Shown here: piece after piece, positions 19,806 through 27,663 of the stretch | Position numbering within the stretch: the stretch's first letter is position 1 | Layout of the letters: each line of letters begins with the position of its first letter | Source: Bacteroidota bacterium | GTDB taxonomy: Bacteria; Bacteroidota; Bacteroidia; B-17B0; Aurantibacillaceae | Direction of reading: 5' to 3' | NCBI GenBank assembly: GCA_016708845.1 | Contig: JADJFB010000008.1 | Span: 68,897 to 132,896, forward strand | Length of the DNA: 64,000 nt | Made by a program: the position numbers and the translations under genes | The notes under the pieces: generated by a model | What the model was told of the DNA's origin: nothing | Database searches by the model: none | What the model saw: only the letters and a program-made list of their open reading frames with translations

Positions 19806-21203
19806 CTAGTAACCTAAAATTTTCAACATCGATTTATAACTCTGCTCCTTTGCAAACAACTTGGTAGTTAATTTCCCATCTTCATCCTTATCAATTAAAA
19901 CGTGTTTGGGTGCAGGTACTAAACAATGTTGGGTTCCACCATAACCACTTAAAGCCTCTTGGTATGCACCAGTATGAAAAAATCCTACATATAGAGGTTG
20001 CTTATCTGTTTTTGAAACTTTTGGTAAAAACACTTGGTTAGTATGAGCCTCACTATTGTAATAATCCATACTATCGCAGGTTAAACCTCCTAAGTTTACA
20101 GGTACATAAGGTTTATCCCAATTATTAACTGCTAATAAAATAAAGCGTTGGTTAATACCCCAAGTATCAGGAAGAGTTGTAATAAATGAACTATCAATCA
20201 TGTACCATTGTTCTCTATCGTTTTGTTGTTTTTGATCGATAATAGAGTACAAAGTAGCTCCACTTTCTGCTACTGTAAACGAGCCAAACTCAGTAAAAAT
20301 ATTGGGTTCATCTAACTCATGTTGGGTACAAAATGATTTCACCTGCGCAATAATCTCTTCTACCATATAATCGTAGTTATAATCAAAACTTAAAGAGGTG
20401 CGAATTGGCATACCACCGCCAATATTCAATGAATCTAAACTTGGACAAATTTTCTTTAATTCCTTATATATATTTAAACACTTATTTAATTCTGTCCAAT
20501 AATAAATGGTATCCTTAATGCCATTATTGATAAAGAAATGCAACAATTTTAGTTCAAACTTAGGATTGTTTTGTATTTTCTCAGTATATAAACTCACAAT
20601 ATCCGTGTAACGTACTCCTAAACGAGATGAATAAAAGGCAAAAGAGGGCTCTTCTTCGGTACTAATTCTAATTCCGAGTTGGCATTTTGGCACTTTAACA
20701 TTCTTTTTATAGTGATCAAACTCATCTAAATGGTCTAAAACTGGGATTACATTATAACCATCATTTAGTAGTTCTGAGATGTATTGTTTGTAGTTTGTTT
20801 TCTTATAACCATTACATATAATAAAGGTATCCTTCGTGATTTTCTTCTTTTTTATTTGCTCTCTAATAATTTGGATATCATAGGCCGAAGAAGTTTCGAT
20901 ATGTACATCATTTTTTAGCACTTCGTCTAAAACAAAGCTAAAGTGCGAGCTTTTGGTGCAATAACAATACACATATTTACCTTTGTAATCGGCTTTTGCC
21001 ATAGCCACATTAAACATACGTTTTGCCTTTTGTATTTGTGAAGATATCTTAGGTAAATACGTGATTTTCAATGGAGTACCATATTGTTTAATGATATCCA
21101 TTAAGGGAATATCATTAAAGTATAATTCGTTATCAATTACTTCAAATGATTCTTGTGGGAAATCGAAGGTTTGCTCAATTAGGTTTTGGTATTTGTTTTC
21201 CAT
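19806..21203 (-). CDS. Arginine decarboxylase-type PLP enzyme (fold type III)
   Basis: A 465-residue protein of the alanine racemase-like barrel decarboxylases. The likely Schiff-base lysine is in YCYCTKSSHFSFVLDE (near residue 83). The phosphate-binding glycine-rich turn NIGGGMP lies near residue 262, and the C-terminal beta-domain cysteine-aspartate motif appears as TCDSMDYY. It corresponds to the short-form biosynthetic arginine decarboxylase of Bacteroidota, which would make agmatine for polyamine synthesis. The substrate is inferred from the family; another basic amino acid cannot be excluded. It is transcribed divergently from the DUF4293 gene. Confidence 0.75.
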   Translation of the reverse strand: MENKYQNLIEQTFDFPQESFEVIDNELYFNDIPLMDIIKQYGTPLKITYLPKISSQIQKAKRMFNVAMAKADYKGKYVYCYCTKSSHFSFVLDEVLKNDVHIETSSAYDIQIIREQIKKKKITKDTFIICNGYKKTNYKQYISELLNDGYNVIPVLDHLDEFDHYKKNVKVPKCQLGIRISTEEEPSFAFYSSRLGVRYTDIVSLYTEKIQNNPKFELKLLHFFINNGIKDTIYYWTELNKCLNIYKELKKICPSLDSLNIGGGMPIRTSLSFDYNYDYMVEEIIAQVKSFCTQHELDEPNIFTEFGSFTVAESGATLYSIIDQKQQNDREQWYMIDSSFITTLPDTWGINQRFILLAVNNWDKPYVPVNLGGLTCDSMDYYNSEAHTNQVFLPKVSKTDKQPLYVGFFHTGAYQEALSGYGGTQHCLVPAPKHVLIDKDEDGKLTTKLFAKEQSYKSMLKILGY

Positions 21204-21274
21204 ACTACAAATGTAAGTTACTTGGATTACAGTACAAAGTGTTAAAGTAAGTAATTTAGATTTATTAATAATTA

Positions 21275-21383
21275 TTTAACCGCAAAGAACGCTAAGTGAA
21301 ATAGAAAGAGCTCAAAATGTAAACGTGGTGAAATTATTCTTAGCGAACTTTGTGAAAAACCTTTGCCTCTTTGCGGTTAAAAA
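21275..21383. repeat. Interspersed palindromic element (CCGCAAAGAACGCTAAG type)
   Basis: TTTAACCGCAAAGA at the left end and TCTTTGCGGTTAAA at the right end are perfect 14-bp inverted repeats. Inner arms CGCTAAG and CTTAGCG are also inverted. The whole ~109-bp unit resembles small palindromic repeats scattered through Bacteroidota genomes. Its right arm overlaps the promoter of the next gene. Confidence 0.6.
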
Positions 21384-21393
21384 AGTACTTTTG
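21363..21393 (+). promoter_or_regulatory. Putative promoter of the DUF4293 gene
   Basis: A TTG (21363-21365) and a TACTTTTG (21386-21393) are separated by 20 bases, matching the Bacteroidota consensus TTG-N19~20-TAnnTTTG. The -7 box ends 4 bases before the ATG. The -33 TTG lies inside the right arm of the palindromic repeat. Confidence 0.55.
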
Positions 21394-21397
21394 CGCC

Positions 21398-21844
21398 ATG
21401 ATTCAACGTAAACAAACCCTTTTTTTATTAGCAGTTGTTATTATTGCTATTGTTCAGTTTTTTATTCCTTTTCAAACCCTAACTTTTGAAGATAAAAGCT
21501 GGTCGATTTGTTTAATGCCTGGTTGCAGTGCAGATGTGATGGGAAATAATATATATGTAGCTATGATTTTAAACATCATCATCCTTATATTAAGTGTAGC
21601 TCTTATTTTTTTATATAAAAACAGAGTGCTACAATTTAAGTTAACCAACCTATTAATGGTGTTTAATGTATTTATTGTAGGGTTATTTTTTATATTCTCT
21701 TATATAAAAGAAGGAACTCCTGGAGCAATAAACTACCAAGTTGGATCATTTTTACCAATTATTTCTGCTATTTTCGCCTATTTAGCCGCTCATTTTATCA
21801 AAAAAGATGAGCAATTAGTGAGAAGTGCGGATAGAATCCGATAG
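21398..21844 (+). CDS. DUF4293 integral membrane protein
   Basis: A 148-residue protein with four predicted transmembrane segments (residues ~7-25, 52-75, 83-106 and 117-136). It starts with MIQRKQTLFLLAV, the characteristic beginning of the Bacteroidota DUF4293 family. The ATG at 21398 is preferred over an upstream in-frame codon because the family start and promoter spacing fit. Function is unknown. Confidence 0.8.
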   Translation: MIQRKQTLFLLAVVIIAIVQFFIPFQTLTFEDKSWSICLMPGCSADVMGNNIYVAMILNIIILILSVALIFLYKNRVLQFKLTNLLMVFNVFIVGLFFIFSYIKEGTPGAINYQVGSFLPIISAIFAYLAAHFIKKDEQLVRSADRIR

Positions 21845-21849
21845 GAAGT

Positions 21850-21946
21850 TCGAGTTTGGAATGACGATTTACGAATTCAAAAGTTCTAAATTCGTAATTC
21901 CCAATTCATAAATCGTACCTCGTCGTTCGTAAATCCCAATCCAAAT
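21850..21946. repeat. AATCGTAAAT-type short repeats upstream of accB
   Basis: This stretch contains several copies in both orientations of a 10-12-base motif: GACGATTTACGAATT, AAATTCGTAATTCC, CATAAATCGTACC and TCGTAAATCCCAATCC. The same motif recurs between accB and accC. It can fold on itself but has no T tract, so it is taken as an intergenic repeat rather than a terminator. Confidence 0.5.
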
Positions 21947-22073
21947 TTTATATTGTTGATAATTAGTGCTTTTTTTGAACATTTAGGTCATTTTCGACCA
22001 AAAAGCGTTGATTTATATCATTTTTTATAAATAAATGGTATTTTTGCCCCCACTAACTAAAACACACACATAA

Positions 22074-22565
22074 ATGAAATTAACCGAAATTCAAGATTTA
22101 ATTAAATTTGTTTCAAAGAGCGGGGTAAACGAAGTTGAACTAGAGACTAAAGAGATTAAAATCGTTATTAAAACTGGTAAGCAAGCTGCTCCTGTTATGT
22201 ACCAAGCTGCACCAGCTCAAATTACAACAGCCCCTGCACAAATGATTACTGCTCCGATAGCAAATACTACTACAGCTGCTGAAACTACAACTCCAGTTAC
22301 TCCTGCTGCTTCTAACAAGACTAAATATGTAACTGTTAAATCTCCTATGATTGGAACATTCTATCGCTCTGCTGGGCCAGATAAGCCTGCATTTGTGAAC
22401 GTAGGTGATGATATTGAAATTGGGAAACCAGTTTGTATCATTGAAGCGATGAAATTATTTAACGAAATTGAAAGCGAAGTAAAAGGTAAAATCGTTAAGG
22501 TATTGGTAAATGACGCTACTCCTGTTGAGTACGATCAACCTTTATTCTTAGTAGATCCATCGTAA
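22074..22565 (+). CDS. accB: Biotin carboxyl carrier protein of acetyl-CoA carboxylase
   Basis: Carries biotin between the carboxylase and carboxyltransferase during malonyl-CoA formation. A 163-residue protein with the usual N-terminal helix (MKLTEIQDLIKFVSKSGVNE), an Ala/Pro/Thr-rich linker (residues ~40-80), and a C-terminal biotinyl domain. The biotinylated lysine is in EAMKLFNEIE; the third motif residue is L where M is most common, after the lysine. A candidate -7 box TATTTTTG lies at 22039-22046. accC follows after a repeat-containing spacer. Confidence 0.93.
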   Translation: MKLTEIQDLIKFVSKSGVNEVELETKEIKIVIKTGKQAAPVMYQAAPAQITTAPAQMITAPIANTTTAAETTTPVTPAASNKTKYVTVKSPMIGTFYRSAGPDKPAFVNVGDDIEIGKPVCIIEAMKLFNEIESEVKGKIVKVLVNDATPVEYDQPLFLVDPS

Positions 22566-22693
22566 GAACGACGAATTAAGAAGGTAGATTGACGATTTGA
22601 AAATTTACCACAGTTAAAATTATTTGTAAACTGATTTACCGTTTAAGATTTCAAAAATCGCAAATCGTAAATCGTAAAATCGTAAATCGAGAG
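22566..22693. repeat. AAATCGTAAATCGT-type repeats between accB and accC
   Basis: The spacer ends in a direct repeat run in which the unit (A)AATCGTAA is repeated about four times (22654-22690). An inverted partner GACGATTTG lies at its left. The same motif lies upstream of accB. Confidence 0.55.
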
Positions 22694-24037
22694 ATGTTTA
22701 AAAAAATATTAATTGCCAATCGTGGCGAGATTGCTTTACGTGTGATAAGAACATGTAAGGAAATGGGAATTAAAACCGTTGCGGTTTATTCTACAGCCGA
22801 TAAAGAATCATTGCACGTTAAGTTTGCTGATGAAGCTGTTTGTATTGGGCCTCCGCCAAGTAAAGACAGTTACTTAAACATGGCAAACATTATTGCTGCT
22901 GCTGAGATTACTAACGCAGATGCTATTCACCCAGGATATGGTTTCTTAAGCGAGAATGCTAAGTTTTCTGAAATTTGCCGCCAAAACAATATTAAGTTTA
23001 TTGGTGCTTCTCCAGAGATGATTAACCAAATGGGAGATAAGAGTAACGCCAAATCAACCATGATTGCAGCTGGTGTTCCTTGCGTTCCTGGCTCTGAAGG
23101 TTTATTAGAAAGTGCTGCTCAAGGCATGGAATTAGCCAAAGGTATTAAGTATCCTGTTATTATTAAAGCTACTGCCGGTGGTGGTGGAAAAGGGATGCGT
23201 ATTATTTGGAAAGAAGAAGATTTTCAAAATGCATGGGATAGTGCTACACACGAAGCTACGGCTGCGTTTGGAAACGGTGCTATGTACATGGAAAAATATA
23301 TTGAAGAACCACGCCATATCGAAATTCAGATTGTGGGCGATGCACACGGAAAGGCTTGCCACTTAAGTGAGCGTGACTGTTCAGTACAACGTCGTCACCA
23401 AAAATTGGTGGAAGAAACTCCTTCTCCATTTATGACTCCTGAGTTACGTGAATTAATGGGTGATGCGGCTGTGAAAGCTGCTTTATCTATTGGTTACGAA
23501 GGTGTAGGAACTGTTGAGTTTTTGGTTGATAAACACCGCAATTTCTATTTCATGGAAATGAATACTCGTATTCAGGTGGAGCATCCAATTACGGAAGAAG
23601 TAATTAACTACGATTTAATACGCGAGCAAATTTTAGTGGCTGCAGGTGTGCCTATTAGTGGTAAAAACTACTACCCACAATTACACGCTATTGAGTGCCG
23701 TATTAATGCAGAAGATCCATTTAAAAACTTTACACCATCTCCAGGTAAAATAACTACTTTACACACTCCAGGTGGACACGGTATTCGTGTTGACTCGCAT
23801 GTGTATAGCGGTTATACAATTCCACCAAACTATGATAGTATGGTTGGTAAATTAATTACTGTGGCACAAACACGTGAAGAGGCGATTGCGAAAATGCACC
23901 GTGCTTTAAGTGAGTATGTAATTGAAGGTGTTAAAACAACTATACCGTTTCACATTAAATTAATGCAAAACGAGGATTTTAAAGCCGGTAACTATACTAC
24001 CAAGTTTATGGAGACTTGGGATTTTAATAAAGCTTAA
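22694..24037 (+). CDS. accC: Acetyl-CoA carboxylase biotin carboxylase subunit
   Basis: ATP-dependent carboxylation of biotin on AccB, the first half-reaction of fatty acid synthesis. The 447-residue length is typical. Visible motifs are KKILIANRGEIALRVIRTC at the N-terminus, HPGYGFLSENAKF, the ATP-grasp glycine loop TAGGGGKGMR near residue 165, the catalytic region ERDCSVQRRHQKLVEE, and EMNTRIQVEHPITEE. It is in an operon with accB and is followed by a strong terminator at the boundary of the accessory island. Confidence 0.97.
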   Translation: MFKKILIANRGEIALRVIRTCKEMGIKTVAVYSTADKESLHVKFADEAVCIGPPPSKDSYLNMANIIAAAEITNADAIHPGYGFLSENAKFSEICRQNNIKFIGASPEMINQMGDKSNAKSTMIAAGVPCVPGSEGLLESAAQGMELAKGIKYPVIIKATAGGGGKGMRIIWKEEDFQNAWDSATHEATAAFGNGAMYMEKYIEEPRHIEIQIVGDAHGKACHLSERDCSVQRRHQKLVEETPSPFMTPELRELMGDAAVKAALSIGYEGVGTVEFLVDKHRNFYFMEMNTRIQVEHPITEEVINYDLIREQILVAAGVPISGKNYYPQLHAIECRINAEDPFKNFTPSPGKITTLHTPGGHGIRVDSHVYSGYTIPPNYDSMVGKLITVAQTREEAIAKMHRALSEYVIEGVKTTIPFHIKLMQNEDFKAGNYTTKFMETWDFNKA

Positions 24038-24040
24038 TTT

Positions 24041-24072
24041 AAAAAAGCCTTTCGGAAACGAAAGGCTTTTTT
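24041..24072 (+). terminator. Terminator after accC
   Basis: AAAAAAGCCTTTCG pairs perfectly with CGAAAGGCTTTTTT around a GAAA tetraloop and begins 4 bases after the stop codon. Confidence 0.9.
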
Positions 24073-24082
24073 GTTATATTTG

Positions 24083-24171
24083 AATAACACATAGAAAGAT
24101 AAAAACTGGCGGAATATTGCTAAATTAGCAATATTGGCAACATAAAATGGTTCCTATATGTAAGTTATGCG
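24083..24171 (+). repeat. attC-like site at the left end of the cassette array
   Basis: The unit starts with ATAACACATAG and ends with CTATATGTAAGTTATGCG, whose outer parts are imperfect inverted repeats. It has a central 11-bp palindrome AATATTGCTAA / TTAGCAATATT (24113-24135). The right core GTTATGCG (24164-24171) is the exact reverse complement of CGCATAAC (25040-25047) at the right end of the following gene unit, as expected for R' and R'' of one cassette. Assignment to attC or attI is inference. Confidence 0.5.
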
Positions 24172-24209
24172 TCAACCTTAGACAAGCAACACAAAAGACA
24201 AAATACTAA

Positions 24210-25031
24210 ATGGCAGACCTAACATATATTGAAAAAGCAACAATAGAAAATTTTCTTGGAATGAAAAGTGGTTATGTAATGGACTTTTCAGATAGGACAT
24301 TTAATGAATTTGTTGGTTGCGCAACTGGTCTAGACATTGATACAGAAAAGTATTATTACGGAAGTAACTCAAAAGCAAATAGATTAAGAGGTTTCATAAA
24401 AGTTGAATCAAATTATGTTTTCGCAAAGTTATTATCTGCATTTTGTGACTATTGGCTTTCTAAAGTTCATAGTAAAGAAATTGATTATCGCGACGATGAA
24501 AACGCTTATAAAGAATGCTTAAAAATAGTAGAGAGATTAAACAAAGAAAAGATAGTTGAAAATATTGAAGCAATTCAACCAAATTCTGAAGACAAAGATT
24601 TTGCATTACTTGCAAAATCAATAAAAGAGAGTATAGAAAAGAATGAACCCGAAGCTGCATTAGACAGATTGCATACATTTGTTGTTAAATATGTAAGACA
24701 GCTTTGTGAAAATCACGGTTTGTCTCATGACAAGGATGAGCCAATAAATAGTTTATTTGGTAAGTATGTAAAACACTTGGTGACAAATAAACTAATTGAC
24801 TCCTTAATGGCAGAGAAAATTTTAAAATTTTCAATTAACATCATAGATGCGTTTAATGACGTAAGAAACAATAAAAGCTTTGCCCATGATAATCCAATTT
24901 TAAATTATCATGAAAGTATTTTAATCTTTAATAATATTTCAAATACTATAAAATACATTGAAACATTAGAAAACAAAATACAAGCAACCAAGCAGACACA
25001 ACAGGCTGACTGGAAAGATTTACCATTTTAA
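24210..25031 (+). CDS. Abortive-infection-type protein (Abi C-terminal domain)
   Basis: A 273-residue cytoplasmic protein. The C-terminal half (about 150-255) has the features of the Abi_C (abortive infection C-terminal) family: DRLHTFVVKYVRQLCENHGL, a helical spacer, and the conserved VRNNKSFAHDNPILNYHESILIFN signature read in two pieces. The N-terminal ~85 residues (FLGMKSGYVMDFSDRTFNEF, then GSNSKANRLRGFIK) resemble the domain often found in front of Abi_C in AbiJ-like proteins. Such proteins are linked to phage defence, but no activity is shown here. It is the first gene of a cassette-like array, bounded by GTTATGCG and CGCATAAC. Confidence 0.7.
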   Translation: MADLTYIEKATIENFLGMKSGYVMDFSDRTFNEFVGCATGLDIDTEKYYYGSNSKANRLRGFIKVESNYVFAKLLSAFCDYWLSKVHSKEIDYRDDENAYKECLKIVERLNKEKIVENIEAIQPNSEDKDFALLAKSIKESIEKNEPEAALDRLHTFVVKYVRQLCENHGLSHDKDEPINSLFGKYVKHLVTNKLIDSLMAEKILKFSINIIDAFNDVRNNKSFAHDNPILNYHESILIFNNISNTIKYIETLENKIQATKQTQQADWKDLPF

Positions 25032-25040
25032 AGGGCGATC

Positions 25041-25215
25041 GCATAACACAACCTAAATCCCATTTGGGCATTTGGCTTCGGCTTTTGCAAAATCGGTAGA
25101 CAATTAGTTAATTTTCGCTTTGCAAAAGTCCATTAAACATTTATCTTTAAACAAACATTTCGGTAGACAAAGTTTCAAAATCCAAACGGGAATTTAGCTT
25201 GAAACCGTTATAAGC
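25041..25215 (+). repeat. attC-like repeat A (~175 bp)
   Basis: It begins with GCATAAC and ends with GTTATAAGC. Its 107-bp core (25043-25149) matches repeat B (25756-25862) at all but 3 positions by eye; the 3' part is more divergent. An internal inverted repeat (CTTTTGCAAA near 25082 and TTTGCAAAAG near 25119) and two copies of CGGTAGACAA are present. It separates two unrelated genes in the same orientation and contains no ORF of its own. Confidence 0.65.
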
Positions 25216-25254
25216 AAATTGCAGGACAGCACCGTAGAAAATAAATCTTACAAT

Positions 25255-25743
25255 ATGAGAATTTACACTCTGTTTTTTTGTATCGCTTTGACAACGTTTT
25301 CGTGTGGGCCTCGAAGTGGTATTCACGAAGACAACAATAATTCCGACCAAATCATAGACGAAGTTTCAGAAAAACAATGGTGCGGAAATGCAGTTATGGA
25401 TTCCCAAAACTATGACTGGGCTATCAAAGAACTAAAAATTGACGGTGATGGTAATCACGGACAAAAATTATTTAAACAAAATTGTGCCGTTTGTCACTCA
25501 CTTAATTATAAAGGACCAGAAGCCGCAGGACTTGATGGTTTCTATCAAAGAATTCCTGACCCAAAAACAGAGTGGTTTAAAAATTATATTTTAAGTAGTA
25601 CTAAAGTTTATAAATCTGGGGACTCTTACGCTAAAAAACTAAGGACACAATATCCAAAAGAAAGAATGACCGAATTTGAAGGCTTGTTATCTGACCAAGA
25701 CATAAACGACATTATGATTTATGTGGTTGGAAATACCAAATAA
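25255..25743 (+). CDS. Cytochrome c lipoprotein
   Basis: A 162-residue protein beginning at the ATG at 25255, which gives a lipoprotein signal peptide (FFCIALTTFSCGPRSG). An earlier in-frame start would add a charged stretch before it. A single haem-c site CAVCH (near residue 78) sits in a class I cytochrome c context, with GDGNHGQKLFKQN before and a likely Met ligand in ERMTEFEG or IMIYVV near the end. It is predicted to be membrane-anchored in the periplasm and to carry one electron. It is the cargo of the second cassette-like unit, flanked by repeats A and B. No oxidoreductase partner is nearby. Confidence 0.8.
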   Translation: MRIYTLFFCIALTTFSCGPRSGIHEDNNNSDQIIDEVSEKQWCGNAVMDSQNYDWAIKELKIDGDGNHGQKLFKQNCAVCHSLNYKGPEAAGLDGFYQRIPDPKTEWFKNYILSSTKVYKSGDSYAKKLRTQYPKERMTEFEGLLSDQDINDIMIYVVGNTK

Positions 25744-25751
25744 AGCAATCT

Positions 25752-25926
25752 GCTAATAACACAACCTAAATCCCATTTGGGCATTCGGCTTCGGCTTTTG
25801 CAAAAGCGGTAGACAATTAGTTAATTTTCGCTTTGCAAAAGTCTATTAAACATTTATCTTTATTTAAACGTTTCGGTAAACGAGTGTTTCAAATCTACAC
25901 AAGTTCTAGCTACAAACCGTTAGCGG
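25752..25926 (+). repeat. attC-like repeat B (~175 bp)
   Basis: It begins with GCTAATAAC and ends with GTTAGCGG. Extended complementarity links its left end to the right end of repeat A: GCAATCTGCTAATAAC (25745-25760) pairs at 14 of 16 positions with GTTATAAGCAAATTGC (25207-25222). It carries the same internal TTTGCAAAAG inverted repeats as repeat A. It separates the cytochrome and SUKH genes. Confidence 0.65.
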
Positions 25927-25933
25927 TAATAAT

Positions 25934-26565
25934 ATGACGACAACAGAAATATTAGATAAACTAAAAAGGCTTCGCAACCTTGACGACAAAAGTTTATTTA
26001 AAAGAAATTATTTCAAAATATTTGGTTCTGACAATCATCAATACACTCTAAATCCAACTTTAACTGACAAGCAAATCAAAACTTTCGAGGAAACTCATTG
26101 CGTATTACTTCCAGAAGACTATAAACTTTTTTTGACCCGAGTTTCAAATGGTGGGGCAGGACCTTCATATGGACTTTTTCAACTTGCCGATTGGAATTGT
26201 GAATTAGATATAATTGACAATAAATTTCTATCGACTCCATTCCCGCAAACAGAAAACTGGAATATGCAGTTTACCGGCGATACAAATAATGACGACCATT
26301 ACTTAACGTCAGAATTTGAAAATTGGGAAAAGAGTATTTCAGTAATAAACATATAACAGGTAGCATAAGAGTATGTCATTATGGTTGTGCAATTTACTTT
26401 TTATTAATAATTACTGGACAAGAAGCTGGATATGTCTGGGTCGACGACAGGGCAAATGATATGGGTTTATATCCAGCAATTTCAAAAACAACAAAACAAA
26501 AAATGACTTTCACAGAATGGTATGACGAATGGCTCACTGAGAGCATAAACGAAATATCTAAATAA
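25934..26565 (+). CDS. SMI1/KNR4 (SUKH) family protein, frameshifted
   Basis: SUKH-fold proteins commonly act as immunity proteins against contact-dependent or polymorphic toxins. The first frame has the N-terminal family features TDKQIKTFEETHCVLLPEDYKLFLTRVSNGG and PSYGLFQL. The second has the C-terminal HYGCAIYFLLIITGQEAGYVWVDDRA region with G-x-VW-D. The frame breaks in GGGAAAAGAG at 26325-26334: one more A gives NWEKEYFSNKHITGS and a 211-residue product. It is the cargo of the third cassette-like unit. No cognate toxin is adjacent, so an immunity or defence role is inferred only from the family and location. Confidence 0.75.
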
Positions 26566-26604
26566 ACCGCAGCTAACAACATTCTTTCAAAACTACCGTT
26601 ATAT
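26565..26604 (+). repeat. Short attC-like site closing the cassette array
   Basis: ACCGCAGCTAAC (to 26577) matches, with a 3-base insertion, the reverse complement ACCGCTAAC of the GTTAGCGGT that opens the third unit (25919-25927). After 20 bases comes GTTATAT (26598-26604), a possible right core. The unit is much shorter than repeats A and B and may be a deleted version. Confidence 0.4.
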
Positions 26605-26608
26605 CAAA

Positions 26609-27034
26609 ATGAAAATCACTCTCCTACTCCTTTGCATCTTATCTTTTACCTTAAGCGCACAAAAAAACTTAAGGGTTAATGGAGAGCCTATTAGTTTTGA
26701 TTGCGCCAAAGTGCAAACCGTTGATGAAATGGATACGCTTACCATGCCTCGTGTAAAAATATACCATGCCGTGATTACTAATAACTGTTTGGAGTTAGGC
26801 GTTTTTTATGGCGACTGCCCCGCTAATTTAGAATTGGTAACCGACGGTAAATTAATAGAAACCCAAGACTTAACCCTTAACTTTTTATTGCGTTACGATA
26901 AAGATAGCAAGCCCTGCCAAGCCGAAAACAAAACCACTTTATTTTTTGACATCCTACCTTACAAAAATATGCGCACAGGAAAGTATATTATTCTTTCTTT
27001 TTTAGGAGAGAAGTATCATTTGGTATATAAATAG
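26609..27034 (+). CDS. Small exported hypothetical protein
   Basis: A 141-residue protein with a clear signal peptide (MKITLLLLCILSFTLSAQ). The mature part is beta-rich with four cysteines (Cys in FDCAKV, NNCLELG, GDCPAN, KPCQAEN) that could form two disulfides. No known motif is recognised. It lies just right of the cassette array. Its codon use (frequent TTA, GCC, CGT) looks like the chromosomal background rather than the array. Confidence 0.6.
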   Translation: MKITLLLLCILSFTLSAQKNLRVNGEPISFDCAKVQTVDEMDTLTMPRVKIYHAVITNNCLELGVFYGDCPANLELVTDGKLIETQDLTLNFLLRYDKDSKPCQAENKTTLFFDILPYKNMRTGKYIILSFLGEKYHLVYK

Positions 27035-27083
27035 ATGAAGGTCTTTTATTATATTTATAAGCACATAGTAAGAGAAAACTAAG

Positions 27084-27548
27084 ATGACGATTAGAAAAAT
27101 ATTGCTGGCTACAACGTTTATAATCTTTTTTGGGATTAGTTTTTCTCAAAATAGTATAACACCGAAAGAAATTAATAACGAATTGCTTGGTCAAAATTTC
27201 TCGCTAACTGCCTTAAACCATTCTCAGGTAAACCTCTTTTCAAAAAATGCTCGTTCTGGCTTTTTTGATTGGAAAGAACGCTGGAATACACATTCCACAA
27301 GAAAAATCATTGGTGGCAGCATCATTTTATTGCTTGGAGCTGAAGGAATGGTAGAAACTTTTCTTCCAACTACTAATTACGAAACTGCTGCCAGTAGAAG
27401 GAATACACAAATTCAAATGGCTAGTATTTCCACTTTGCTTCTATCATCCGGAACCATTCTTCTTATTAGAGGCATCCATTTAAAGCGACAAAATAAAATT
27501 CAGGCAACAACGTCAATAAATGGTATAGGATTGATTTACAGAATATAA
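27084..27548 (+). CDS. Small exported/membrane hypothetical protein
   Basis: A 154-residue protein with a signal peptide (MTIRKILLATTFIIFFGISFSQ) and two hydrophobic segments (residues ~75-92 and 113-130, GGSIILLLGAEGMVETF and MASISTLLLSSGTILLIRG). This suggests an inner-membrane protein with a periplasmic N-terminal region. No family was recognised. It follows the previous small gene by 49 bases on the same strand and may be cotranscribed with it. Confidence 0.55.
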   Translation: MTIRKILLATTFIIFFGISFSQNSITPKEINNELLGQNFSLTALNHSQVNLFSKNARSGFFDWKERWNTHSTRKIIGGSIILLLGAEGMVETFLPTTNYETAASRRNTQIQMASISTLLLSSGTILLIRGIHLKRQNKIQATTSINGIGLIYRI

Positions 27549-27663
27549 ATTAGCTTTATATTTATTGTAGGAATATTGATCTTAAATTTTAAAATCATCA
27601 CATCTACCATTCCATTTTTAGTAACAGCAATTTATACTATAACATATTATAAAAAGCTGGGGA

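Noticed and set aside
25041..25926. Possible CRISPR array
   Set aside because: Only two long repeats separated by a whole gene, with no short regular spacers and no cas genes.
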